From: Anaeromicropila herbilytica
GTDB taxonomy: Bacteria > Bacillota > Clostridia > Lachnospirales > Lachnospiraceae
DNA: 64,000 bases
Assembly (NCBI RefSeq): GCF_016591975.1
Contig: NZ_AP024169.1
Span: 1,474,001 to 1,538,000, forward strand
Reading direction: 5' to 3'
Below, one piece after another: positions 18,050 through 28,101 of this stretch. The position numbers were made by a program, and so were the translations under genes. A model generated the notes under the pieces. The model was not told where the DNA came from and did not search any database. It worked only from the letters and a program-made list of their open reading frames with translations. Position 1 is the first letter of the stretch, and every line of letters begins with the position of its first letter.

Positions 18050-19813
18050 GTGAAAGAAAGGTTTCATTTGAATAGTTTATATGTAAAAATACTATCCACT
18101 GTTGTAGTTGGAATACTATGTGTATCCATAGCAATCAGTGGAATTGTGATTAATATATCTAAGAATATCTTTATTGATACTTATGGTAAATCTCAAGAAA
18201 AGGTATTTATTCAGATTGAAAAGAACTTAAATGAATTTCATAGTGATTTGATTCAGATAACAAATGCGATACGTTCAAATTGGGCATTTCGTTTATACCT
18301 AAGTAATAATAATCTAAAAACTAAGACAGCTTCTAAAACTATCTATCAAATGAAAAAACGCTTAGAAAGTGCTATACCATCGAGTGTGCAGAATATAAGC
18401 GTTCTTGTTGTTGGTGTATCTGGTTCCTCTTATTTAAATCAAGATGAAGTATTAACGACCAAACCTAAGTATATTTTATTACATGAGATTACCAAAAGAG
18501 CTATTATGAGTAAAGGAGCAGTTAGATATGAGTATTTAGATCATGGTTTTACATCTTCTACGAAATATGATCGTGTTATTGTTGCTACAAAGGCACTGTT
18601 CTCAGTTAAAACTGGAGAATTATATGGAGTTGTATATATTACAATAAAAGAAAAAGATTTTGAAAAAATCTATGATTATTTTACAATGGAAACGAATGAC
18701 ATGATTCTTTTTGATAATCAAGAAAAAGTAATCTCTTCAAATCAAAAAGCGCTCGTGGGGCAGAAAAATCATATATTATATAACTATTCCTCAGATTTAT
18801 CAAAAAATAATGAGATTAGAACAGTTATGAAATATAACAATAAAATGTGTACGATTCTGGCAAAAGATATGCCTTTCTTCAATGGAAAACTTAGTGCAAT
18901 TATTGATAATAGTAAAGCATTAAAAGAGATGTACAATGTACCATTAATCTTTGCTATTTGTACAATGATTAGCTTTTTTGTACTAGTTATTATTTTTATA
19001 ATAATTCAAAAATCAATGAAACCTTTATCGACTCTAACTAAGAAAATGTCAAAGGTTAGAAATGGTAGATTCGATCAACATACAGTTGTTGATGGTACAG
19101 AAGAGGTAAGACAGTTGGCTATGACATTTAATTATATGTTGGATGACTTAAATAATTATGTTAATCAATTAATGAAGGTTCAAAAAGAAAAACGTAAAGC
19201 AGAGATTCATGCATTACAGATGCAGATTAATCCACATTATATATTTAATACTTTAGCGAGTATCAAATGGCTTATATGGCAAGGAAATGCTGATAAATCA
19301 GTAAAAATACTTGATTCTTTTATTTCTTTATTGCGAAATACAATTAGTAACACGGATGAATTTATTACAGTAAGCCAAGAAGTTGAGAATCTAAAGAACT
19401 ATTGTTACATTAACAATACAAGATATGGAGATAAGATATCGGTCGAATATTATATTCAACATGGATGCGAGAACTATCTATTACCAAAGTTAATATTACA
19501 ACCTTTTATTGAAAATGCATTCTTTCATGCATTCCCGAATGAACAAAGAGGAATCATTCAAGTCTTCATACAAGAAGTAGGTGAAAATCTTCGTTTTGAA
19601 ATAAAAGATAATGGCGTTGGTATGGATGAAGAGCAATTAATGCTTCAGAGAGAAAAGAGAAAAGTGAAAACAGAACATTTTACTGGAATCGGTATTAACA
19701 ATGTTGATGATAGAATTAAATTAATTTATGGGACGGAATATGGAATTCATATCGTAAGTCAAATGCATCAAGGAACGACAGTAACTATAGAACTACCAAA
19801 AAAACAGCTATAA
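18050..19813 (+). CDS. Sensor histidine kinase, YesM type
   Basis: GTG start with GGGAGG 8 bases upstream; 587 residues. Helix at 12-35, extracytoplasmic sensor domain to about 295, second helix at about 300-322, HAMP segment, then the His_kinase domain with phospho-acceptor His396 in MQINPHYIFNTL, and an ATPase domain with the N box (QPFIENAFFHAF) and DNGVGM. It should sense an extracellular sugar or a liganded binding protein and phosphorylate the response regulator encoded just upstream. Confidence 0.9.
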   Translation: MKERFHLNSLYVKILSTVVVGILCVSIAISGIVINISKNIFIDTYGKSQEKVFIQIEKNLNEFHSDLIQITNAIRSNWAFRLYLSNNNLKTKTASKTIYQMKKRLESAIPSSVQNISVLVVGVSGSSYLNQDEVLTTKPKYILLHEITKRAIMSKGAVRYEYLDHGFTSSTKYDRVIVATKALFSVKTGELYGVVYITIKEKDFEKIYDYFTMETNDMILFDNQEKVISSNQKALVGQKNHILYNYSSDLSKNNEIRTVMKYNNKMCTILAKDMPFFNGKLSAIIDNSKALKEMYNVPLIFAICTMISFFVLVIIFIIIQKSMKPLSTLTKKMSKVRNGRFDQHTVVDGTEEVRQLAMTFNYMLDDLNNYVNQLMKVQKEKRKAEIHALQMQINPHYIFNTLASIKWLIWQGNADKSVKILDSFISLLRNTISNTDEFITVSQEVENLKNYCYINNTRYGDKISVEYYIQHGCENYLLPKLILQPFIENAFFHAFPNEQRGIIQVFIQEVGENLRFEIKDNGVGMDEEQLMLQREKRKVKTEHFTGIGINNVDDRIKLIYGTEYGIHIVSQMHQGTTVTIELPKKQL

Positions 19814-19823
19814 AAAGAGGAGG

Positions 19824-19858
19824 AGCCTAGTAGAGGGGGACACTACTAGGCTTTATTT
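19824..19858 (+). terminator. Terminator after the histidine kinase gene
   Basis: A perfect 10-bp stem (19824-19833 with 19843-19852) is followed by a short, interrupted T-rich tail. Confidence 0.7.
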
Positions 19859-20313
19859 ATGAAAAAAATTATCTGATTTACAAAAATGTAAATTACAAAA
19901 TAATGAAATTTGCTATATATTTTATTATTGTTTATTAATGTTTTGCTTCTTTAACTTAATTAAAGTATAAAGTACATATGTGAGTATAGTATGGATAAAA
20001 TATGAATGAATTGTTAATTATTTTGCAATGTTCTTATATTTTTAAATGATTGATTAATAGAATGAAATTATCAGATTTAGATATAATTATAACTAATAAA
20101 TTGGGGCTAATTGTCGAAAAAATTTTAACTATGAAATTTAGATAAATATAACAGTAATTGTTTCATTCTCAAAAACAAATAATATAATAGTAATATAAAG
20201 TGAAGATACATTGGCCTATTATTGATAGGTATGTCGGAATAAGCAATAGATGGGAGCAGTTACAAGAATAATTAAGTGAGATAAAATTGAAATGCATGAT
20301 ATCATAAGATATA

Positions 20314-20342
20314 TTGACTAATTATGTTGGATATATTAGAAT
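20314..20342 (+). promoter_or_regulatory. Sigma-A-type promoter
   Basis: TTGACT at 20314-20319, 17-base spacer, TAGAAT at 20337-20342. It lies 31 bases before the next start codon. Confidence 0.7.
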
Positions 20343-20372
20343 TTTATTATGATGTAAAGGCTGGTGGTTCCT

Positions 20373-20837
20373 ATGGCAAGTGTTTTTAAGAAATTGATTA
20401 GTAAAGAATTAGGTGAGAGTTGTTATAATAAATATTTTTTTAGCTTTCAAAAAAGAATGGCTAGCAAAAATTATAATACTAAGGTTTTTGACAACGAAGA
20501 AATTTTTAATGATATATACAATCGTTTAAAGGATAAAGACATACTTGTGCTAACAAAGATGTTGGAGCGATTATCGGATACAATGTTTTTAGCTATGCGG
20601 ATTACAAGAACATTCATATTCGCTCTTTTTTTCTATCTATTTGCCTGTGGATTTATCATTTATGAAGGTCTTTTACCAATTATTACAGTAGTAAGCTTAC
20701 TTGTATTGAGTGGGTGTTTTATTTATAAGACATATGAATTTGTTGTGAATAAGTTTTGTTTTATTGATGCACATATTATCATCGTTTATAAAGCGGTTTT
20801 AGATATGCTAATTATTAAAGCAAGTAAGAGGATGTAG
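20373..20837 (+). CDS. Small membrane protein at the head of the type VII island
   Basis: The ATG at 20373 is preferred to a GTG at 20364; this gives 154 residues. A charged N-terminal 70 residues is followed by two adjacent hydrophobic helices (about 83-121) and a further hydrophobic stretch near 132-148. No family is recognised. It has its own promoter and terminator, 230 bases before the FHA gene. Because the usual EssA, EssB and EsaA membrane subunits were not seen nearby, it could be an unrecognised membrane component, but only position supports this. Confidence 0.5.
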   Translation: MASVFKKLISKELGESCYNKYFFSFQKRMASKNYNTKVFDNEEIFNDIYNRLKDKDILVLTKMLERLSDTMFLAMRITRTFIFALFFYLFACGFIIYEGLLPIITVVSLLVLSGCFIYKTYEFVVNKFCFIDAHIIIVYKAVLDMLIIKASKRM

Positions 20838-20849
20838 TTTAATTTTTTT

Positions 20850-20880
20850 ATCCCTAGAACTAAGTTCTAGGGATTTTTTA
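20850..20880 (+). terminator. Strong intrinsic terminator
   Basis: A perfect 11-bp stem (20850-20860 with 20864-20874), 3-base loop and T6. A T7 run on the other side suggests it may work in both directions. Confidence 0.9.
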
Positions 20881-20917
20881 TATATTTATATAGCTTAAAT
20901 AGTTATTAAAGAATACA

Positions 20918-20959
20918 TTAAAGGAAGGAGTTTTCTATATAAGAAGCTCCTTCCTTTAA
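20918..20959 (+). repeat. 13-bp hairpin burying a Shine-Dalgarno-like sequence
   Basis: 20918-20930 pairs perfectly with 20947-20959. The left arm contains AAGGAAGGAG. It lies before the type VII promoter, with no T-run after it. Confidence 0.6.
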
Positions 20960-20992
20960 TCATTATAAAACTGCTAATAATAGAGGATAAAA

Positions 20993-21021
20993 TTGACAGT
21001 GTCTAGGACTAATAGTATACT
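20993..21021 (+). promoter_or_regulatory. Sigma-A-type promoter of the type VII operon
   Basis: TTGACA at 20993-20998, 17-base spacer, TATACT at 21016-21021, 45 bases before the FHA gene. Near-consensus, so substantial basal transcription is expected. Confidence 0.85.
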
Positions 21022-21066
21022 TAAATAATGATAAAAAGGATGGTATAATAGCAGGAGGGTTCTATC

Positions 21067-21597
21067 ATGTTAAAATATTCCATATTAGGTATAGCAATTT
21101 TAATTGCAATTAGTATCTTTTATAAAATAAAACAGAATCGAGAACATAAGTTACAAGAGGCAGCTTATGAAATATTAAAAGAAGAAGCTTTAAATAAAGC
21201 GTTACAAAATCAATGGGCGCAGAATGAAGACTTCACAAGAAATAATAGAGAGAACAAAAAAAGAATGATCCATTTAGCGGTAGTTGGATCAAAACCATTA
21301 ATTAGTTATGTATTCAACCCAGAGAATACAATTAAGATAGGTAGAAATAAGGATAGCAATACCATTTGTCTTAAAGATACCGCGGTGTCAGCAAATCATT
21401 GCGATGTATATTTGGAAAATGGACTGGTATATATAAAAGACCTTGGGTCAGCAAATAAGACAATCATAAAAAGAGGAAATAAAATCATTACAGTAAATGA
21501 TGGGGAAAGTGCAGTATTATTATCTAAGGATTTTGTAATAGTAGGGGCCACAAGTTTTAAGATAACATTATTTGATAGTGATATCATAACAATGTAG
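21067..21597 (+). CDS. Membrane-anchored FHA-domain protein
   Basis: 176 residues; AGGAGGG before the ATG. One N-terminal helix (residues 4-19), a charged helical segment (20-66), then a C-terminal FHA domain (about 70-165). The phosphothreonine-binding residues are in place: Arg93 in IGRN, Ser108-x-x-His111, and Asn130 in GSANKT. It starts the type VII operon, 23 bases before the EssC gene. It probably binds a phosphorylated partner at the membrane; the DKTV-type motifs of the VWA-FHA protein and of the kinase at 47651 are candidate ligands (inference). Confidence 0.8.
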   Translation: MLKYSILGIAILIAISIFYKIKQNREHKLQEAAYEILKEEALNKALQNQWAQNEDFTRNNRENKKRMIHLAVVGSKPLISYVFNPENTIKIGRNKDSNTICLKDTAVSANHCDVYLENGLVYIKDLGSANKTIIKRGNKIITVNDGESAVLLSKDFVIVGATSFKITLFDSDIITM

Positions 21598-21620
21598 GTT
21601 CGTACTAAGGAGGAAGTTAT

Positions 21621-24600
21621 ATGGTTTTAATGGTGAATTCGAAGGGTGCATTAAAAGAATTTTTGTTACCTGCTATCAATAATGCAGATTATACGATTCG
21701 ATTACATAAGGGAATTTTTCAGATTGTAGAAGATATTGAACTTCAGTTAGAGGTTGTTGATAATAAGTGGAGACTTCATCAAGTAGAAGAATATGAAATT
21801 AGAAAAAATGATAAGAAATATACAGGTTCTATATTAAAGGATGGTGAGATATTTGACCTTTATCAAGAAACGGATAAATTACTCACTATAATTGTCGTAG
21901 AATCAAGCCACACTTTTTCAGTGTTTAAGAAATATAATATTCAGAATATTTCTGAGATAAGCATCGGAAAGAGTAGTTCATGTACAATTCAATTTGATTC
22001 TTTTTCGCTTGTTTCTAGAAATCATGCAATCTTAAAAAGAGAAGGAAATGATTTTACTATTGATGATTTAAGTGCAAATGGTACATTTTTAGAATCAAAA
22101 CGTATGAATGGAAGGCAGACTCTTAATTTTGGTGAATGTATCAATATATTCGGTTTACATCTTGTTTATCTAGATCATGTTCTCGCAGTAAGCGCTTTAA
22201 GTGGTTCCTTGACTATAGACGAAAATAAATTAAATATATATAAAGCCTCTGATATTGAAGAGGAAAGTATATCAGAAGAAAAGAAAAATAATACGAAGAA
22301 ACGCTATTTTAGCCGTTCTCCTAGAAGTATACCAGGTATTTATAAAGAACCAATTGAGATAGAAGCGCCACCAAATAAAAGGCAGACAAAACAACGACCT
22401 CTATATATGACAATTGGTCCAGCATTCTCTATGGCGATTCCTATGCTACTAGGTAGTGGTATTGCTATTTTAGGAATGAATAGTAGAGGAACTACAGGTA
22501 ATGCATTTATGTATACTGGGCTAATCACAGCAGTTTCCTCTGCTTTTATAGGTGTAATATGGGCTTTATTAAATATTCGTTATTCGAAGAAAGAAGAAAA
22601 AGAAGAAGAGGAATATCGCTTTCAAGCATATGGAAATTATCTTGTTGAGATGGCTGATTTTATAAAAGAAAAATATGAACAGAATACAAATGCATTAAGA
22701 GAAACCTATCTTACAGCAAGAGAGTATACGACATATACAGATAAAACAACGACATTATGGAATCGTAATAAAAATCACGAAGATTTTCTAGTAGAACGAT
22801 TAGGAATTGGTGATATGTCTTTGCAAGCTATGATTAGTATTCCTAAGAAAAGATTTACTTTAATTCGAGATACTCTTTCTGATAAACCACAAATGATATA
22901 TGACAATTATAAGATGTTACATGAGGTACCAATTGGAATTAACCTACTAACACATCAATTAGTTGGTGTGATTGGCGGAGAGAATAAAAGAGGCTCCATT
23001 CAAGTAGTACATAATCTTGTTGCTCAGATAGCAGCAAATAACTGTTATACGGATGTTAAGATGGCATTTATCTATGAGGAGAAGAATAACGAAGACAAAG
23101 ACAATTGGGCGTTTGCCAAATGGTTACCACATGTCTGGTCGGAAGATAAAAAGACTCGTTTTGTTGCCTCGAATGCTCTTGAAGCAAGTGATGTATTTTA
23201 TGAACTAACTAATATGCTAAGAATTCGCGCAGAGAATGTAGATTCCTATCATAAGAAAAAGTTTATCAAACCTCATTATGTGCTTTTTATTTCTAATCCA
23301 GAATTATTAGATGGAGCATTAATTGCTAAGTATGTTCTTGAACCTAAGGAGGATTATGGTTTAACTACATTATTACTTGCAGAAAAATATGAAGATCTAC
23401 CAAATGCTTGTGAAGATATTATTCAGAATGATAATTTCTATAAAGGAATCTATAATGCCTTAGAATCAGAGGAAGAGAAGAGAGAAGTATGCTTTGATGA
23501 AGTGAGTAACAAGGAACTTGAATTATTTGCTAGAAATATATCTAGGGTTGAAGTAAATGAGATAGAAAGTAGTGGAGATATGCCAAATTCCTTAGATTTC
23601 TTCGAAATGTATGGCGTTAATTCCTTAGAAGAATTACAAGTGCTTGATCGTTGGAGAAAGAATCGTACTTACGATAGCATGAAGGCACTAATTGGTAAAA
23701 AGTCAGGGGGAAATGATTGTTACCTAGATATTCATGAAAAATATCATGGACCACATGGACTGATTGCTGGTACCACAGGTTCCGGAAAAAGTGAGACTTT
23801 ACAGACTTATATGTTATCTTTAGCAATTAATTATAGTCCTTATGATATTGGTTTTTTCGTCATTGACTTTAAAGGTGGAGGTATGGCTAATCTGTTCTCT
23901 GACCTTCCACATATGATAGGACAGATCTCGAATCTATCTGGTAATCAAGTAAGAAGAGCAATGGTGTCTATTAAAAGTGAGAATATGCGAAGACAGCGTA
24001 TCTTTAGTGAATATGGAGTAAATAACATTAATCTATATACCAGACTACTAAAGAATAAAGAAGCTACGATACCAATCCCACATCTTTTTATTATCATAGA
24101 TGAGTTCGCAGAATTAAAAAGAGAGGAACCAGACTTCATGCGTGAGTTAATCAGTGTTGCTCAGGTAGGTAGGAGTTTAGGAGTTCATCTTATCCTTGCA
24201 ACACAAAAACCAAGTGGTACGGTAGATGATAATATTTGGAGTAACTCCAAGTTCCGTCTTTGTTTACGTGTACAAGATAGACAAGATAGTAATGACATGC
24301 TACATAAACCAGATGCTGCATATATTACACAAGCGGGAAGATGCTATCTTCAAGTTGGTAATGATGAAATCTATGAATTATTCCAATCTGGATTCAGTGG
24401 AGCAACGTATGATGAGAATATGATGACCAACCAGTCTGCCATAGCAACGATGTTAACACTTACTGGAAAGGCAGCGTTGGTAGGAAGTAGAGCAAAAATT
24501 AAGCAAAAAGAAGCAAGTAGAATGAAATGGTTAAAATCATTAGTGAGATGCATTCAAAATGCTTCCGAAGATCTTAATATCACGCCTACGGATTGTTTAG

Positions 24601-26609
24601 AAAGCCCAGATATATTAAGAAACTTAGTTGATACGACCTATCGATATTTACAGAATGCAGGTATTGATTATGGAGATAGTAAATATAATCGACTTAGATT
24701 GGAAGATTTTATTATGCTTTGGCCAGTTGAGTCTAAGAAAGTAGGGGATATTGTAGATTTCATTATTCAAAGATCATCATTAGAGGGCAAGAAACTACCG
24801 GAGCTAAAAGATAAAACTCAGCTTGATGCAGTCGTAGAATATTTAGGTGAATTATCAACGAAGAATGGATTTACTCATAATCTACAGTTATGGTTACCAG
24901 TACTTCCAGAATGCATGTATCTCAAAGAACTATATGGATATTCACAATCGAGCTTTGATGGAACAGGTTGGGTTGGTGATAATTCAGAGTATACATTACA
25001 AGCTATTATTGGTTTAATAGATGATCCTGTGAATCAGTCGCAGATGCCACTCATCCTTAATCTCGCAGAGAACGGACATCATGCTATTTGTGGAACCGTT
25101 GTCAGTGGTAAGAGTACATTTTTACAGACTTTTGTCTATTCTCTAGTGAATCGATACGCACCAGATCATGTGAATCTATATATCCTTGATTTTAGTAGTC
25201 GTATGCTTGCTGCTTTTGAAGGGTTAGCGCATGTAGGTGGTATCATGTATGAAAATGATTTAGAAAAGATCGAGAAATTCTTCAATATGATGCAATCAAT
25301 CTTGGAAGAACGTAAAATGTTATTTCGTGGAGGTAACTATAGCCAATACGTAAAAGTAAATGGAATTGTCGTTCCTTCTATAGTTATTGTCATTGATAAT
25401 TATGCAAACTTTAAAGAGAAAACAGAGAATGCATATGAAGATATTTTAATCAAATTATCAAGAGATGGTGTATCCTATGGAATTTATTTAGTAATCAGTT
25501 CAGCAGGATTTGGTACAACAGAGATTCAAAGCCGTATTGGAGATAATATTCGAACAGTTATCTGCCTAGAGATGGGAGATAAGTTCAAATACACAGAAGC
25601 AATGAGAACCATGCATCTAGATGTTCTTCCAGAAGCAGATGTAAGGGGTAGAGGTCTTGCACAAGTTGGAAGTAGTATATTAGAATTCCAGACGGCACTA
25701 TCCTTAGAAGCAGAAGATGATTACAAGCGTCAAGAGTTAATTCGTGAAGCTTGCAGTCAGATGAATAGAGTATATAAAGGTAAAAAAGCAAGACGAGTTC
25801 CAGAGATTCCAGAGAACCCAGTTCTATCGGAATTTGTACAATTAGATGAATATATCGATACAGTAAAAGAAAATCGTTATCTACCATATGCTTATAATAT
25901 GGAGGATGCTTCGGTATATAGTGTTGATTTAAGAGAAGCCTATTGTTACCTTATCTCTGGTAAAGCACGTACGGGTAAAACAAATTTATTAAAAGTCTTC
26001 CTACATGCTGCGAGTTGTAAAGAAGCTCAAATATGTATCTTTGAAAAAGGTTCTAACCAGCTGAAGAAGAATGCTGAGATTGTAAATGCAAGATATATTG
26101 AAAATGATCAAGAAATGTTTGATTACTGGAAGGGTATAACCGAGGTATTTATTAAGCGTAATAAATTAAAAAGAGCCTATATAGAAGAAGGACTTGATGA
26201 TTACGAAATCTTTGAAAAGATGCAGTCTGAAACACCTATATTCTTATTTATCGCAGATTTAACTTCCTTTGTAGAAAGTATCTATTCACCAAGTGAAGGA
26301 GTTGGCGCGATGTCAGGATTTATGGAGAATATAACAGAAAAAGGACGTCTACATAATATTTACTTCATTGCATGTCATGACGTTGATAATGTTGCTAAGG
26401 TACTAGGACAAAGAGTGTATATGAATATAACTGGTTATAAAACAGGTGTACATTTAGGTGGAAATATAGCTGCACAGAGAATATTCACCTTCAATAACAT
26501 ACCATATATGGAACAAAGTAAGTCATTAAAAACTGGAATAGGACTTACTCCATCAAGCGAGGATGAGACAATAGGAAGAAAAGTAGTTATTCCATTAGCA
26601 AAGGGATAA
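21621..26609 (+). CDS. essC: EssC/YukB-type FtsK/SpoIIIE ATPase of a type VII secretion system
   Basis: 1662 residues, longer than S. aureus EssC (about 1480). N-terminal forkhead-type region (1-185), two membrane helices (about 262-286 and 296-318), then three P-loop modules. Walker A: GTTGSGKS at 717-724, the GTVVSGKS region at 1158-1165, GKARTGKT at 1447-1454. Only the first keeps a full Walker B (IIIDE, D827-E828); the second has IDN and the third no clear acidic pair, as in EssC proteins where the first ATPase is the motor and the later ones bind substrate. In the FHA, the invariant Arg is Lys (GKSSS) while SxxH and NG remain. Confidence 0.93.
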   Translation: MVLMVNSKGALKEFLLPAINNADYTIRLHKGIFQIVEDIELQLEVVDNKWRLHQVEEYEIRKNDKKYTGSILKDGEIFDLYQETDKLLTIIVVESSHTFSVFKKYNIQNISEISIGKSSSCTIQFDSFSLVSRNHAILKREGNDFTIDDLSANGTFLESKRMNGRQTLNFGECINIFGLHLVYLDHVLAVSALSGSLTIDENKLNIYKASDIEEESISEEKKNNTKKRYFSRSPRSIPGIYKEPIEIEAPPNKRQTKQRPLYMTIGPAFSMAIPMLLGSGIAILGMNSRGTTGNAFMYTGLITAVSSAFIGVIWALLNIRYSKKEEKEEEEYRFQAYGNYLVEMADFIKEKYEQNTNALRETYLTAREYTTYTDKTTTLWNRNKNHEDFLVERLGIGDMSLQAMISIPKKRFTLIRDTLSDKPQMIYDNYKMLHEVPIGINLLTHQLVGVIGGENKRGSIQVVHNLVAQIAANNCYTDVKMAFIYEEKNNEDKDNWAFAKWLPHVWSEDKKTRFVASNALEASDVFYELTNMLRIRAENVDSYHKKKFIKPHYVLFISNPELLDGALIAKYVLEPKEDYGLTTLLLAEKYEDLPNACEDIIQNDNFYKGIYNALESEEEKREVCFDEVSNKELELFARNISRVEVNEIESSGDMPNSLDFFEMYGVNSLEELQVLDRWRKNRTYDSMKALIGKKSGGNDCYLDIHEKYHGPHGLIAGTTGSGKSETLQTYMLSLAINYSPYDIGFFVIDFKGGGMANLFSDLPHMIGQISNLSGNQVRRAMVSIKSENMRRQRIFSEYGVNNINLYTRLLKNKEATIPIPHLFIIIDEFAELKREEPDFMRELISVAQVGRSLGVHLILATQKPSGTVDDNIWSNSKFRLCLRVQDRQDSNDMLHKPDAAYITQAGRCYLQVGNDEIYELFQSGFSGATYDENMMTNQSAIATMLTLTGKAALVGSRAKIKQKEASRMKWLKSLVRCIQNASEDLNITPTDCLESPDILRNLVDTTYRYLQNAGIDYGDSKYNRLRLEDFIMLWPVESKKVGDIVDFIIQRSSLEGKKLPELKDKTQLDAVVEYLGELSTKNGFTHNLQLWLPVLPECMYLKELYGYSQSSFDGTGWVGDNSEYTLQAIIGLIDDPVNQSQMPLILNLAENGHHAICGTVVSGKSTFLQTFVYSLVNRYAPDHVNLYILDFSSRMLAAFEGLAHVGGIMYENDLEKIEKFFNMMQSILEERKMLFRGGNYSQYVKVNGIVVPSIVIVIDNYANFKEKTENAYEDILIKLSRDGVSYGIYLVISSAGFGTTEIQSRIGDNIRTVICLEMGDKFKYTEAMRTMHLDVLPEADVRGRGLAQVGSSILEFQTALSLEAEDDYKRQELIREACSQMNRVYKGKKARRVPEIPENPVLSEFVQLDEYIDTVKENRYLPYAYNMEDASVYSVDLREAYCYLISGKARTGKTNLLKVFLHAASCKEAQICIFEKGSNQLKKNAEIVNARYIENDQEMFDYWKGITEVFIKRNKLKRAYIEEGLDDYEIFEKMQSETPIFLFIADLTSFVESIYSPSEGVGAMSGFMENITEKGRLHNIYFIACHDVDNVAKVLGQRVYMNITGYKTGVHLGGNIAAQRIFTFNNIPYMEQSKSLKTGIGLTPSSEDETIGRKVVIPLAKG

Positions 26610-26668
26610 GGCTTAAATATAGTAATACTACAGAAAGGGATGCCACAAGCGCAAGGGGAATAGAAACG

Positions 26669-27391
26669 ATGATATCCATGCTGATTTGTAGTGGGGATGA
26701 AAAGGAAATAAAGTGTATCCATTTTACATCAAGAGAATTAGCAGCATATCTTAGTGATGAAAAGTGGGATTTTAATACTTTTTTGGATACGAAAGATATT
26801 GTTTCATCTCTCAATCATTTACCAATACTTGATTTAATATGTTTTGATATTACGTTGCAAGATTCCATTCCGATTATTGAGGAGTTGCGGCGTAAGAATA
26901 AAGAGGCATATATTGCATTAATTGCTGATAATACGATATCTCCGATGTCTTATATGAAACCGAGTATTATGGCTGCATCTCTTTTATTACGTCCACTAAA
27001 GAATATGCAAGTAAGAGAGCGGCTAGAAGAATTATTCCAATCCTTATTTAAAGAAACGAATCGTAAGATGAATGATGATTCTTTTGTTTTTGAGAATCGA
27101 GAAGGTCAAATTTGTATTGCCTATAATCGGATTCGATATTTTGAAGCAAGGGAAAAGAGAGTCTTTGTATGTACGGATAACAAAGAAATTACTTTCTATG
27201 AAACAATGGATAATCTACTTACAATGTTACCTGATTATTTTATTCGGTGTCATAGAAGTTTTATTGTGAATGCAAAGAAAATTGAACGAGTTCAGTTAGC
27301 TCAGAATACGATACTTTTAGAAGATGAAAGTATTCTACCAATCTCAAGAAGTTATCGAAATAATGCAAAGGAGTATCGTAAATGGAAATAA
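26669..27391 (+). CDS. LytTR-type DNA-binding protein with degenerate receiver
   Basis: 240 residues. The N-terminal half has receiver-like length but lacks the acidic pair and a clear phospho-acceptor. The C-terminal half (about 135-238) is a LytTR DNA-binding domain, with YFEAREKRVFV, DNLLTMLPDYFIRCHRSFIVN and the final SRSYR. It lies 59 bases after essC and overlaps the next gene by 10 bases, so it is part of the type VII operon and a likely local regulator responding to something other than phosphorylation. Confidence 0.8.
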   Translation: MISMLICSGDEKEIKCIHFTSRELAAYLSDEKWDFNTFLDTKDIVSSLNHLPILDLICFDITLQDSIPIIEELRRKNKEAYIALIADNTISPMSYMKPSIMAASLLLRPLKNMQVRERLEELFQSLFKETNRKMNDDSFVFENREGQICIAYNRIRYFEAREKRVFVCTDNKEITFYETMDNLLTMLPDYFIRCHRSFIVNAKKIERVQLAQNTILLEDESILPISRSYRNNAKEYRKWK

Positions 27392-28101
27392 ATTATGAAG
27401 TCTATTCTTTAAGTTATCGTGAGCTAGCAATTTTATTAGTTAGTAAAGGGATTGATAAAATATATGGATTTCCTTTAGAACAGATTACGATTGATTCTGA
27501 TGAGAAATTAATACAAACACTTCATCATATGGTAAAGAGGAAAATACTAACATCAGATGGCGAAGCATTTCAGATAAATGAACCTTATGAGACTATCATA
27601 AATGTCTTAAAAGAGGCAAAAGATATAGTCGTTATAACACCTAAGACAGAAGAACTTCCAATGAGATGCTGTTATTTAGGTAAAAAAATATTAGTGAGTG
27701 AAATATCAATCATCCAAAAAGATACGATGAAGCTATGCTTTATTGAACGGGATAAATTTATTGATTTTTTAGAGGAAGGGTATTTACCAGAACAGTTAGA
27801 TAAAGAAAATGAATGGGTTGATCCAAAAGAAGGAGTAATCTTTGATTTAAATATTGGTGAACTGATGAAGGACGAGACTAACCATTTACTTAAAAGAGAA
27901 GATATCAAATTAGTAATTGATAAAATATGTACTAATTCAGGGAAACGAACCAGCCGCATTCTGATTATGGAGAGACCTCTAAATTATCAAATAGTTAACT
28001 GGGACTCTTATAGCAATAAAGAGGATGTTACAAATATCATATATACGTTTTCAAACATGAAAGAAAGACTTAACATGTTATTAAGGGAGGAAGAGGCATG
28101 A
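27382..28101 (+). CDS. Unknown protein of the type VII operon, possible EspG-like role
   Basis: 239 residues, soluble, no recognised family. The opening SLSYRELAILLVSKGIDKIYGFP and the following two-helix plus strand pattern resemble the start of winged-helix substrate chaperones such as mycobacterial EspG, but this is only a visual analogy. It overlaps the LytTR gene by 10 bases and the YukD-like gene by 4 bases (ATGA), so all three are translationally coupled. Candidate roles are WXG100 chaperone or ATPase accessory factor. Confidence 0.55.
   Translation: MEINYEVYSLSYRELAILLVSKGIDKIYGFPLEQITIDSDEKLIQTLHHMVKRKILTSDGEAFQINEPYETIINVLKEAKDIVVITPKTEELPMRCCYLGKKILVSEISIIQKDTMKLCFIERDKFIDFLEEGYLPEQLDKENEWVDPKEGVIFDLNIGELMKDETNHLLKREDIKLVIDKICTNSGKRTSRILIMERPLNYQIVNWDSYSNKEDVTNIIYTFSNMKERLNMLLREEEA

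Larger units (their letters stand above)
19814..20363. other. Intergenic region before the type VII island
   Basis: 550 bases. It holds the terminator at 19824-19858 and a promoter at 20314-20342. The remaining AT-rich sequence shows no coding frame or RNA gene that I can support. Confidence 0.5.
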
